Part shown: in pieces, positions 1 to 9,071 of the stretch | How positions within the stretch are numbered: position 1 is the stretch's first letter | Layout: every line of letters starts with the position of its first letter | Origin: Gracilaria caudata | Lineage: Eukaryota > Rhodophyta > Florideophyceae > Gracilariales > Gracilariaceae | Assembly (NCBI GenBank): GCA_030374735.1 | Contig: JASCIV010000490.1 | Coordinates: 1 to 18,456 of the forward strand | DNA length: 18,456 nt | Direction of reading: 5' to 3' | The notes under the pieces: generated by a model | Database searches by the model: none | What the model was told of the DNA's origin: nothing | Seen by the model: only the letters and a program-made list of their open reading frames with translations | Made by a program: the position numbers and the translations under genes

Positions 1-541
1 CCCGAAGGTTGTTCCAGCTTTCATACCGTTACGGCACGCGCCTCGACACCTTTGTTTCCAAAACCCGAGCTTCCAATTGGACTGAACGACAGTAACCTTG
101 CTCGGATGTCTGTACAAGTGTCTTGTATCAAACCAGAACGATTTCCGGTTTTCTAAAGAGAACTGCAAAAAATGTACATGAAATTATAGGACCTTTGTAT
201 CATAACACAATCGTTTTATGACACATAATGTAATTGATAGGAGGATATTGAAGATTGTGCTGAATTTGTGTTTCCTTTAAGCTCGATGTTGCCAATGAGC
301 AGCCAAACATCTTTGCACTGCACTGTCGTTGAAACAGTCGTAGTTGAAACCTACAAACTGTGTGATACTCAATCACTTCAGACTCTCGAAGAAGCTACCG
401 TTCTGGTGGTATCATATCCACCTAACATTATGCTGCCGCCTACCATGACCACCTCTGACCACCATGACAAAGTCAAGGAATCTTGTACTGGTACGGTGAT
501 CCGTCCACCAGTAGATTTACGACTTAATTGGTGCCAACGAG
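1..541. other. Intergenic sequence, one weak open frame
   Basis: No recognisable gene. A plus-strand frame is open from 241 to its stop at 552, with a first in-frame ATG at 286 (88 residues). It directly follows ATAG at 237-240, which could be a splice acceptor, so it could be a terminal exon of a gene lying before the window. The peptide resembles nothing I know, and chance is at least as likely. Confidence 0.3.
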
Positions 542-553
542 CTCATGCATGAG
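542..553. repeat. 12-bp perfect palindrome CTCATGCATGAG
   Basis: CTCATGCATGAG equals its own reverse complement. It is the first of three strong palindromes within about 150 bases. No function is known. Confidence 0.7.
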
Positions 554-585
554 AGCTTTTGAAGAGGTACCCGCTGTCGGGGAGG

Positions 586-622
586 CCTCAGAGTCCCATA
601 ATATGGGACTGATATTATGAGG
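586..622. repeat. Nested palindrome around AGTCCCATA/TATGGGACT
   Basis: Nine-base arms AGTCCCATA (592-600) and TATGGGACT (602-610) flank a single A at 601. Outside them lie CCTCA (586-590) and TGAGG (618-622), also complementary, with unequal spacers. The core cannot form a normal hairpin loop without opening pairs, so it may matter as duplex or cruciform DNA, for example as a protein-binding site. Confidence 0.7.
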
Positions 623-679
623 TGCTGGAGTGAATGGCCAATGACGAGTTAGCATTATTTGATTCGGTTTTTGAGTAGA

Positions 680-695
680 CCGCGCATATGCGCGG
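680..695. repeat. 16-bp perfect palindrome, CpG/GpC-rich
   Basis: CCGCGCATATGCGCGG is an exact 16-base palindrome, followed by further GCGC/CGCG words to about 717 in an otherwise AT-leaning stretch. It could be a dimeric protein-binding site or a Z-DNA-prone alternating tract. The sequence alone does not decide. Confidence 0.7.
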
Positions 696-1351
696 CGCAT
701 CCAACCGCGACTCGCGCAGGCCAGAGGCCAACTTGCAGTGAATTTTGTGGGTGACGTCATCCCAAACGCAGTATTGCATCTAGTAATCAAAATATCTTGA
801 TCTACGAAGGGAAGATGGATGTGTTGCGCAGGTTACATTGTACATCGTAGTACAGCTAGTATCCCACTCACTACTTGTCACTAACAGTCAGCATACCCGC
901 TACAGAACAAGTAAAGTTTATTCATCGGCAGATATCTGGTAGAAATCATTCGTCTCTCCTCTTCCTGAGCTTCCACACTCTTAACTATATAGAGGATCAA
1001 GATCCTCGCAACAATCCATAAACTTCCGACGTGCGCTAGACATGTCAACTTGCTCTGAAAGTTTCAATTCTTTTTATTAGAGACTCCTTTCTTCGCTCCA
1101 AGACAGAAGAATTCAAAACAGAAAGTATTCGACCAAAAAGACTTGCCAACATCAATCCTCAGAGCAGTTGATCTTCTCGTTCTGCTTACAAAACAAACGT
1201 TTTGTAATTTACAACCATGCAATTATTCTTTTCGTACAAAATTAATCAACAGAAATTATTTCTTTTAATTTGGAAAAACCAATCAGCATGGGTTACTTGG
1301 CAGCCTAAATGACATCTCTTGGAGGGTGTCCACTTGGTTTGAAGTTCTAAG
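696..1351. other. Gene-free spacer with two short hairpins
   Basis: No gene is seen. A minus-strand frame over 524-790 is open but unrecognised. Two perfect inverted repeats stand out: GAGGATC-AA-GATCCTC at 992-1007, and TTACAAAAC-AAAC-GTTTTGTAA at 1186-1207, a 9-bp stem with a 4-base loop. TTTATT near 1073 (AATAAA on the minus strand) might serve as a distant poly(A) signal for the minus-strand gene ending at 1525, but it is about 450 bases away. Confidence 0.5.
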
Positions 1352-1407
1352 TTGCCGCCTTCACGCAGGCCTTTTCAAACTTTGAAAGGGTTGCGTGAGG
1401 CCGACAA
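1352..1407. repeat. Long near-perfect hairpin beyond the Gly-rich gene
   Basis: The core is CCTTTTCAAA (1370-1379), C at 1380, then TTTGAAAGGG (1381-1390). The stem continues through TCACGCA (1361-1367) with TGCGTGA (1392-1398) and GCC (1357-1359) with GGC (1399-1401), and more loosely TTG (1352-1354) with CAA (1405-1407). Mismatches are confined to single bulges and one small internal loop. It lies about 120 bases past the stop codon of the minus-strand gene, so it would fall in that gene's 3' untranslated region if transcribed. A small foldback element or small-RNA precursor is an alternative. Confidence 0.65.
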
Positions 1408-1524
1408 ATCCAAAGGTATGCCACACACGTATCATTTCAAGCTGAAACGCGCAGCCAGTTTATGATCAACGATGTCGAGTCAGAATTATCCATTAGCAAG
1501 GGAATACCTTTGTACCTTCGTAGC

Positions 1525-3099
1525 TTACGCAAGGTCGTCTCCACCAGCTCCACCCAGACCACCAAATCCGTCAAGCTCTTCCCCTAAACCGCCATCACCG
1601 CCAAGACCTCCATCACCGGCCGGTGTCTCCGCGTCTCCATCTCCGCCATCACCTCCCATTCCACCATCCCCTCCGATTTCCGCGTCGCCACCAGCCCCGC
1701 CACTGCCTCCATCAGCGCCAAATCCACCGTCGCCACCGTCACCACCAGCTCCACCCATCTCATCACCGTCACCACCTTCGCCACCAGCTCCTCCAACGCC
1801 GCCCTCGCCACCCATTCCTCCATCTCCTCCTTCACCTCCGGTTTCCAAGAGCGAGTCACCTCCAGCGCCTCCTTCGCCGCCGGCGCCACCTTCACCACCG
1901 TCTCCTCCGTCACCGCCGGCACCACCATCGGTGAAGATGGAAGCTCCTCCATCTCCTCCATCACCGCCGTCACCTCCCTCCCCACCATCTCCTCCGTCGC
2001 CGCCGTCGCCACCATCCTCGCCGCCCATTCCACCATCACCACCATCTCCGTCGACTCCACCATCGCCACCGTCCCCACCAGCGCCGCCCTCGCTTCCACC
2101 AGCACCTCCTTCACCACCGTCACCAAGGAATCCGCCATCACCGCCATCTCCACCAGTGCCGCCCATTCCGCCGAGACCGCCGCCGTCGCCGCCGTCGCCG
2201 CCAGCTCCGCCGTCCATGAGGAAGCTGCCATCACCTCCATCTCCTCCCATGCCGCCCATGCTTCCAGCTCCGGCATCACCGCCGTCTCCGCCATCTCCGT
2301 TGAGTCCTCCGTCGCCTCCATCACCACCTTCGCCTCCGAGGGTGATTCCGATACCAGTGCCACCATCACCACCATCGCCACCATCGCCATCATCTCCACC
2401 CATGCCTCCATCGCCTCCATCACCACCGGTCGTAGCCCCGTCCCCGCCGCCGCCGTCACCAGCATCTCCGCCATCACCTCCCGAACCGCCGTCACCACCG
2501 TCACCGCCATCACCACCAGAATCACCGTCACCACCATCGCCTCCTTCACCACCGTCTCCACCAAAGTCGCCGCCATCACCGCCATTCCCTCCCATGCCTC
2601 CAGCTACATCACCACTGCCTCCCTCTCCGCCATTGCCTCCGTCACCGAACTCGCCACCATTGCCACCATTTCCTCCATTTCCACCGCTCGATCCAGGCGC
2701 TAAACCATTGCCTCCGGCTCCGCCATTACCGCCGTCTCCGCCGAATCCGCCATCACCACCGTTTCCGCCATTCCCGCCAGTCGATCCAGGCGTTGAAGAA
2801 TCGCCACCCGCTCCGCCATTGCCACCGTTTGCGCCCAATCCACCATTGCCGCCATCACCTCCATCACCGGCAACGCCGCCAGGTGAAGCATCGCCGCCGT
2901 CCCCACCGTCACCGCCGGGCTGTCCAGGGGCTCCGTTTCCTCCTCTTCCGCCGCCACCTCCCACTCGCCCTCGACCCCCGGCTCCGCCTCTGCCCGGTTG
3001 GCGTATTAGCTCGGGCAGTTGCGCGTGCGGTACGGGGACGCTTGATGTGGCGGTGAGCAGAAGAGCGAAAAGTAGAGCGGCTGCAAAGCGTGTGTTCAT
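1525..3099 (-). CDS. Secreted Gly-rich (GGD/GGN/GGA) repeat protein
   Basis: The protein has 524 residues from the ATG at 3099. I chose this start, not the upstream in-frame ones, because it opens directly into a signal peptide: a short basic start (MNTR), a run of Ala/Leu/Phe to about residue 16, then a polar Ala/Ser/Pro/His/Gln cleavage region near residues 18-27. From about residue 37 to the end it is almost wholly Gly-Gly-X triplets. X is mostly Asp, with Asn, Ala, Glu and Met. Short breaks such as APGSS, GIGIT and SFLMD interrupt it about every 30-60 residues. There is no Cys. GGX repeats can pack as polyglycine-II helices, and regular Asp suggests a calcium-binding or acidic matrix protein, which is inference. 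The composition resembles mycobacterial PGRS domains, but similarity from bias alone is not homology. A TTTTAAA stretch on the minus strand at 3212-3218 is a possible weak TATA element. The opposite strand is open as a Pro-Ser-rich frame over 1472-3139, which I reject as the gene. Confidence 0.7.
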   Translation of the reverse strand: MNTRFAAALLFALLLTATSSVPVPHAQLPELIRQPGRGGAGGRGRVGGGGGRGGNGAPGQPGGDGGDGGDASPGGVAGDGGDGGNGGLGANGGNGGAGGDSSTPGSTGGNGGNGGDGGFGGDGGNGGAGGNGLAPGSSGGNGGNGGNGGEFGDGGNGGEGGSGDVAGGMGGNGGDGGDFGGDGGEGGDGGDGDSGGDGGDGGDGGSGGDGGDAGDGGGGDGATTGGDGGDGGMGGDDGDGGDGGDGGTGIGITLGGEGGDGGDGGLNGDGGDGGDAGAGSMGGMGGDGGDGSFLMDGGAGGDGGDGGGLGGMGGTGGDGGDGGFLGDGGEGGAGGSEGGAGGDGGDGGVDGDGGDGGMGGEDGGDGGDGGDGGEGGDGGDGGDGGASIFTDGGAGGDGGDGGEGGAGGEGGAGGDSLLETGGEGGDGGMGGEGGVGGAGGEGGDGDEMGGAGGDGGDGGFGADGGSGGAGGDAEIGGDGGMGGDGGDGDAETPAGDGGLGGDGGLGEELDGFGGLGGAGGDDLA

Positions 3100-3697
3100 G
3101 ATGGCAGTCAAAGTAAGAGCGATCGGCGTAGTTGTGTGAGAGTTAGAAAGGGGATCTGGAAACTGAGAGATGGGACACTCGGAAGCCGTTTGCGTGGCGT
3201 GAGCCTCGAGGTTTAAAAGGTCCTGCGCAGTTTGGGCTTCTCGAATTACCTTCTCGTGCGTCATGGTTTCAATCGCGATGCCGAAATGGGTTGTTTCTCG
3301 AAGTATTACAGAAAAGCTCTGATTCGGGCTTCTCTTTGATGGTGGAAACTGTGGAGCAACGCGGCCCGAAAGAGCATAAACTGACAAGTTTGGACAAACT
3401 GCCAACATGACGACTCGTGTTGTACTGTATAAGGTTTACAACTCAACTGAGGGTTGTTTTCAACATGCATGCATGATAATACGTATAGTTGTTGTGTGGG
3501 CCAAAATGGCCCGCTCACAGTGAATAGTTGTGTGTGCCTCGGCAGCCTTACCTTTCAAAAACGAGTGCTCATGACGTCATGATACGCTGCACCGAAAGCG
3601 ACCTCTAATTTGTGCGTACGAAATCAGATTGTTCTTCGCAATGCTGGTACGACGGTAGTCGGGCACGACATTCAGAGGAAAGATCTGCCGCCGCCGC
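3100..3697. other. Upstream region of the Gly-rich gene, no gene seen
   Basis: This stretch should contain the promoter and 5' leader of the minus-strand gene. The frame stays open upstream of the chosen ATG to 3408, but that extension reads as ordinary non-coding sequence and would bury the signal peptide inside the protein. No canonical TATA box is seen. Confidence 0.4.
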
Positions 3698-3724
3698 GAG
3701 GCAACAACAATTTGTTGTTGCTTC
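3698..3724. repeat. Perfect 10-bp hairpin GCAACAACAA/TTGTTGTTGC
   Basis: Arms at 3701-3710 and 3712-3721 are exact complements around one central T. They extend to 13 bp (3698-3724) with one G:T pair. The arms are CAA/TTG triplet repeats, so replication slippage is a possible origin. It follows a short CCG repeat at 3688-3696. Confidence 0.65.
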
Positions 3725-5276
3725 GCAGGCAACGGGTGGCGATGGACCACCGCGAGGGAAACACACAAACCTTCACCTACGCATGAAAAACACTTCAACA
3801 TCATGTTCGCACGCTGAGGACGGTGAGCGTCGGTCAGCGAGTGGAGAAACAGCAGTTGCACTTGTATCTCGGAACGCGTCTGAAGATGATTTTGCGTATC
3901 TAGCGCTGGTTGAGAAACCGAGCACGGACGCGTCTGTTAGCCGTTCGACTACACGTGCACCAATTGGAGAGTGTGTGCGTAGCGCTGAATTTGCGCACGG
4001 GCTCGGACATGTCATGTCCAACAACGCTTTGCTTCGGGCCTTTCTACATGAGGACAGGACGTTCGAAAGAAACATGGTTTCCCAACATGTCTGCAGTATG
4101 GCGTCGGTCATCTAGAAAGGCCCTTTGGCGACCGGCCTGCTGCTGGACAGCACGTACACGTGCCGTTCGCAATTACAATTATCGCATCGTGCAAAACAAG
4201 ACGTGTACCACGACGCTGCTTTTTCTCCCAGCTGCAGACAGCGCTTGCTGTCCTTTCCGTTGTCTGTTTCAGGCTGGCAATAACTGCCTCATCGCTGTCG
4301 CTTGTCCTTTTAAGAGATGGCCTTGTTGGGTCCCGAACTAAACCAAAGTTGGTTCCAACCGTGATGAGTTGTGCGTCAGTACGATTCAGTGATTCTACGC
4401 TTGAAAGAAATTGAGAACGAAGCCAGTAGGCCCTTCTGTTCACGGGGACTGAGAATGCGTCCTGGAAGATGAAATTCACGTATATGTACGTGTATCTCAC
4501 AGTTTCCACTTGTTGTGTACACTTCGAAGGGCTTCTCCCCTCGAAAGAGAGTCAAACTGATTCGAGCGTATTTCTTGTCAAAGGCTAATACAAAATGTCA
4601 GCATATTCTCCACCCGGAATGCGTTCGCATTTCGAGAGGACGGCGAACTACGTTATGCAGAAGAAATGTCATTTGAGAGCCGCTACAGTCCTTTTGGACT
4701 TCCTCTTTCGGACTACTGTTGTTAGCCAGAAGCGAGCCCCCCAACGAGAAGTTAAACTTTGTTGACTATTTCGCTTCCGTTGAGTTAGAAAGCAGCTTAA
4801 AGAGTTCGATTTGTCTGAGACAGAACCTCCAAAGGTTCGTCCGGCAAGCTCCCAGGTTCACTCGAACCACAGTGCGCACATCCGCACTAACACCCGTAAC
4901 GCATCAAGGGTCTGAGACATCCCCTGTGTACTCCTGACATAAGAGTAGAGGCTGGCCAGCTAGTGTCTCATTTCGTTGGTATTAGGGATCGGTTGGAAGA
5001 ACTGATGCTTCTATCTCGCCTGCTCTAATTGGTTCCGTTTCGTTTCCGAGAGTATTACTCCCCTTCTATCTCTATGTTCGGGTCATGGACACCAGGAATA
5101 GAGCTCAACCTTTTTCGTCTACACGCACATGCACGGCAGCAACTTCATATGGTGCAAAAAGCCTGCATCTTTTGCGCTACAATTCGAAAAGGTCATCTCT
5201 CACAATGGGCGTAGATTGCTAACCGCAAGTGGAATGTTATCAAAGTTCATGATTCCTCCTGCAACCTCAGTTCCGC
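3725..5276. other. Gene-poor stretch with overlapping unrecognised frames
   Basis: Several frames of 100-170 codons overlap between 3612 and 4509 on both strands. Only the minus-strand frame 4111-3773 (112 residues) begins with a real ATG. The plus frame over 3612-4115 has its first in-frame ATG at 3783, and the minus frame over 4108-4509 starts at GTG. None has a signal peptide, a recognisable motif or a TATA box. The antisense overlap suggests the openness comes from base composition. From 4510 to 5276 I see nothing beyond a small GGTTC-ACTC-GAACC hairpin near 4855. Confidence 0.4.
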
Positions 5277-5283
5277 TATATAG
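5277..5283 (+). promoter_or_regulatory. Candidate TATA box (TATATAG)
   Basis: TATATAG lies 133 bases upstream of the ATG chosen for the Cys-rich gene and 49 bases upstream of an earlier in-frame ATG at 5326. With a usual 25-30 base spacing, transcription would start near 5307, which would place both ATGs in the transcript. Confidence 0.45.
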
Positions 5284-5409
5284 GTCGGGCTTCAACGACC
5301 GCATCCGAGCTCGCAGTTTTACCCCATGAACAGAACATGTCGATCACATGTATCATCATCTTTTCGAATTTGGATAAAACAGTTAAACCCCGGAATCTAC
5401 TGGATCACA

Positions 5410-6429
5410 ATGAAATGGATACACGCTTCGTGGATAATTCTCTCCGCCCTGCTTTTCACATCCTGTCGGGCCTTCGTTAGCCAAGATTGTGCAAACTGTG
5501 CCATAAACACTATATCGGAGCCCGGTTATAGCGACTACGTATATCTCAGTAGGGATGCCGCAAAACGAGCGTGTTTGGCAGAGAACGACAAAAGTGGGTC
5601 CGTGCTTACTCCCGGAAGAGATCTATGTATCAGGCAGCAATACGGTCCACTGTGCCTGTCCGAAATGCAGAAGCAACCAACTTTGCATTGGTTTTCGAGT
5701 CTTCCACAGAAGTGCTTCTTCACGGAGGCGCAGTTGAGCTCATGTATCGAAGCAGCAGGTAGATGGGAATTGCATAGGAGAGAGTGTTACACTGAGCAGT
5801 ACGGAACATACCATCGCTATATTGCTCCTGGGTATACGGAAACCATTCTTGGATATTGCAGCGGCTGGACTTGTGAGAACTGTGAGTACAATCGAGTCGC
5901 TTGTCAAAATCGTGTCTTCTGCGAGATGAATCCTATTCAGCCAATTGTGTCAAACCCGACCTCGGTAAGCGATTATACTGGTTTCTGTCCGCAGCCTAAT
6001 GTGATGATTCCACCAAACGAAGTGTATTGGCAGGATATTCGACAATATCGAGGAAACTTATTTGTCGAAGAGGGGGCTGAAGTAGACTGTGTCAATGAGT
6101 ATCTTGGATGTCATATTCCTTGTACAGTAGACACATCAACCTCGAACGGAGTGAGCTATGCGAAGTGCCTCACCGACTGCCTCTGTGAGCAGGTTACGTT
6201 TATTCCTTGCATGCGGTTCAGCAACGTAATTCCTGCCAATTTGTACACCAGTGTGAGAGAAGGAAGCGTGAGCGACGTTTCGAATACATCAAACTCAGCG
6301 CGACAAGATAAGCCGGAGATGGGAACGAACAGGAAGAAGGAGGAGATTCCATCCGTCAGTCGACAATGGGCGGCGAACATTAACGTTCCCTCGTGCCTGC
6401 AGAGGTGTCAGTACTGGCTTCATTCCTAG
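5410..6429 (+). CDS. Secreted cysteine-rich protein, unknown function
   Basis: The protein has 339 residues from the ATG at 5410. This start opens into a signal peptide: MKW, a hydrophobic core over residues 5-18, and a likely cleavage site near 20-25. An in-frame ATG at 5326 would add 28 residues before that core and, being nearer the TATA box, could be the true first AUG. The product might then be a signal-anchored form. The mature region has about 23 Cys, including CxxC pairs at 27/30 and 155/158 and a dense cluster at 227-267 (227, 234, 238, 253, 257, 259, 267). It also has many Tyr and Trp residues, which fits a disulfide-stabilised extracellular domain. The tail from about 280 to 320 is Ser/Lys/Glu-rich and probably flexible, followed by a last Cys pair at 329/333. 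I recognise no family. The odd Cys count could mean one free Cys. The frame is uninterrupted, with no intron. Confidence 0.7.
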   Translation: MKWIHASWIILSALLFTSCRAFVSQDCANCAINTISEPGYSDYVYLSRDAAKRACLAENDKSGSVLTPGRDLCIRQQYGPLCLSEMQKQPTLHWFSSLPQKCFFTEAQLSSCIEAAGRWELHRRECYTEQYGTYHRYIAPGYTETILGYCSGWTCENCEYNRVACQNRVFCEMNPIQPIVSNPTSVSDYTGFCPQPNVMIPPNEVYWQDIRQYRGNLFVEEGAEVDCVNEYLGCHIPCTVDTSTSNGVSYAKCLTDCLCEQVTFIPCMRFSNVIPANLYTSVREGSVSDVSNTSNSARQDKPEMGTNRKKEEIPSVSRQWAANINVPSCLQRCQYWLHS

Positions 6430-8968
6430 ATTTCTGGTCAACCAAAAGTTCGAGACCCAACATATGACATATTAATGGAAATATTGCCCCATGACTTCCT
6501 TGCAAAGTTAGTTTCTAAGGTCTACAACTCTTCCAAATGATTTCAGTAATGCTCAGAACGGTTCAACTGTTCCCAGCTGAAAACCAAAAGTCGCATCTAG
6601 AAAGTGGGGATATTTGAATTTGAATTTTGAATTCTGTTGTTCCATACTGTAATTAGATGTAATTAGATAAACGACAAAAGTTAATTACAGTGTAGATCAA
6701 TAGATAATTTTAGCAAAGCTATATACAGGGGAAAAGGCTGCCTCATTTGATCTGAAGTAGAGCTAGTTCTTCGAAAATCTGTTCAAAAACTAACTACTGT
6801 AGCTCTCGTTTTCTGGCGTACTTCCCGCATCTTATGCTCCCGGGCTGATCCTATTTTTACAACGTTACAGCTTCAAAACTACTATTGCAATTGATAGTCT
6901 TCTGAAGCCCAGGATTGGCTCTTTTTTTCGAAAAAGTGTGTAGCCTATATTTCTTTTCAAGCGCTCTTAATTTTCGTGAGAAGAAAGATACTTCTTTCAT
7001 TCGATTTTCTTTTTCAAGAAAATGCGTATTCGTTTCCTTACTAATGATGATTTAATATAATTGTTTAGGCAACTTACCTCGTTTAGTATTTTTCCAGTTA
7101 TACCAATCAGCGAACGGACTGTAGATTCATTTTATAATACAATTTCAAAAAAGCTAAGTAAGTTACATGCTTGACAATCATTGACGAGAAATATATACAG
7201 CATCACATGTTTTACATTGAGAGACCTGTCTATGAATATTTTACAGAAGAAGCTCTGATAAAAAAGTAAACGGCGTGCACTATTCATATTGCGCGCCGAG
7301 TTCCTCACTCGCAAAAATTGCCAATCTAATCTACCTCGAAAGTATAGAGACTGGAACCGCAACTGGATTATGAGTGAGGCATCCAATTTCTGCTCCACAT
7401 GAAGCAGAAATGATGAGAGGACCTTATTTGCTTGATAACGAGATAGAAGCAGTGCGTTTTCGCTTCGTAGAAAATCCATATTGGAGCAGAGAGCATTGAA
7501 TCTGTGAAAAAAAAGAAACAAAACTTATCGCACTTGAATTGTCTACTCTGTGCGTAGGTGCCAACGATCACGTTTCCGCATGGAGAGCTAACTTTTTGCG
7601 TGGAACACCTTTGTCGAACACAAGATTTAAGTCATTGTTGCACGGGGACCCAAATTTACCCGGAACAGTCTCGTGCCTTGGTAACAGTGCAGCTCTCTAA
7701 AGCGGATTCTAAAGTGTCGAGTCACAAGCACTCGTGGATTTGGTTTTCATGGAGAAAGCTCTCCCAACCCTAACGTGTATGTACATGGGTGTGAAGGAAC
7801 CGAAGGATCGTAGCGCTACTGCTGTTTTACAACACGTGCATCATTACGTATGGTTGACTGTTCCGGAGCAGCCAGTTCACCTTTAGACTGACCAAAACTT
7901 TACTTTGCCAACTCCATTTTTTGTGAAATACGCAAATACACGAACACACGTTCTACAAAGGTACCAAGCGCCAGCAAAGGCTACACCACAAATCACGCTA
8001 CAACAAGTGTCAGGGGCATAGGCTCGCCTCGCGGTGCTCACATGTAGCACACGTGTGGTACGCATCAAATGGTGCCATCGTTTCATGAGTGGCACGCGTG
8101 TACAGAACTTTTTCAAACATCCGATACACTACCCTTCGTACATGTTTTGCTCTTTGCATCAAATCAGTACCTCACAGCACCTCGCCGCACCATGTGATAA
8201 TCACGTTCCATTTTCAACCCGAGCGAGACAACCCGGGTCGCACCACGGGAAAGTAGTAATTAGTTCCGACACAATCCACCGGGACCCACACCCAGCTGTC
8301 CACTGGAGCGCTTCGCATGGCCGCCGGGATTTCTAAAAAACTCCTGATGATCATGCTTGAGCAGAGTTGATGGTGGGGCATGGGCGTGAAGGGCATACCC
8401 CTTGTTTCATGCTGCCAAGACGTTTTCTTTTGGTATAGGTAGACTGAATATGACAGCCAGACTCTAACAACGTTTCTGCAAATTCCAAGACAAGTTCTCC
8501 CATTTTACTCGCCCCTTGGAGAAATGAAACTATAGAATGTCCCCTTCTCCGAGCATAGAGAGTGCGTGCTCCACGTCGAACAGACTTCACGAGCCAAGGT
8601 CCTGAGAAGCGAGACCTATCGCCCGTCGTAGTGGCCTGTCCTTTGACTGAAGCTCGAGAATTTAAATTCGGTCGATATATTCAAATAGTCACGCAAGCGT
8701 TGAGACATCTTTTCAGGAGGTTCAGCACACAAATTTTCCATCAACGTGCATGAAGCAGAACACGAAGCATTCATTTGAGCAGTTTTTGGATCTCAGTCTG
8801 CATCTCGTCAAAGTGCATTCCATGAAGAATGAAAAGGAGTAAGGGTTATAGACTGAACCTTGCACCACCCAAAGGGGGCACTCGTAGATTAATAATGTGC
8901 TGGGAGCACATATTTATCTCCAAAATTTTAAGGCTTCAAAACACTTCCAATGGGACGACCAGACTCAA
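6430..8968. other. Long AT-rich spacer, no gene seen
   Basis: Short open frames here (for example minus 7132-7521 and plus 8034-8336) are low-complexity or lack ATG starts and motifs. Visible items are three tandem TTTGAAT-like units at 6613-6635, an inverted repeat at 6646-6691, and a perfect CACACGTGTG palindrome holding a CACGTG E/G-box core at 8048-8057. The 3' end of the Cys-rich gene must lie in the first few hundred bases, but I see no clear AATAAA near it. Confidence 0.4.
6646..6691. repeat. Tandem TGTAATTAGA inside a 10-bp inverted repeat
   Basis: TGTAATTAGA occurs twice in tandem (6648-6657, 6658-6667). ACTGTAATTA at 6646-6655 is the exact reverse complement of TAATTACAGT at 6682-6691, giving a 10-bp stem with a 26-base loop. 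It lies about 220 bases past the stop of the Cys-rich gene and could be in its 3' untranslated region. Confidence 0.55.
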
Positions 8969-8975
8969 TATAAAA
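8969..8975 (+). promoter_or_regulatory. TATA box (TATAAAA)
   Basis: A consensus TATAAAA in the context CAATATAAAAGCC lies 103 bases upstream of the ATG at 9072. Transcription starting about 30 bases downstream would give a leader of about 70 bases. This supports 9072 over the in-frame ATG at 8829, which lies upstream of the TATA box. Confidence 0.6.
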
Positions 8976-9071
8976 GCCCTCTCGCAGAAAAGAGCGTCCA
9001 TAAAGCTGCTGTTCTTTTGGTACCTTTCCGTCCCCCAACAGATCCCTATCACACCACACAAGCCTTGCATA

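Noticed and set aside
1584..2585. Second minus-strand frame of 333 codons, Met/Val/Ala/Glu-rich
   Set aside because: Frame-shifted reading of the same repeat; open only because the repeat lacks stop words.
1472..3139. Plus-strand 555-codon Pro-Ser-rich frame resembling an extensin or pherophorin
   Set aside because: It has no signal peptide, and its repeats are the necessary complement of the Gly-Gly-Asp repeats. Its Pro-codon third-base bias is better explained by minus-strand coding.
3773..4509. Overlapping minus-strand frames of 112 and 133 codons
   Set aside because: No motif, signal peptide or promoter; the longer one starts at GTG, and plus-strand frames of equal length overlap them.
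7132..7521. Minus frame of 129 codons rich in Phe and Leu
   Set aside because: Composition is what AT-rich spacer gives; no motif and no promoter.
8829..9071. N-terminal extension of the secreted glycoprotein from the ATG at 8829
   Set aside because: It starts upstream of the TATA box and would put the signal peptide at residue 82.
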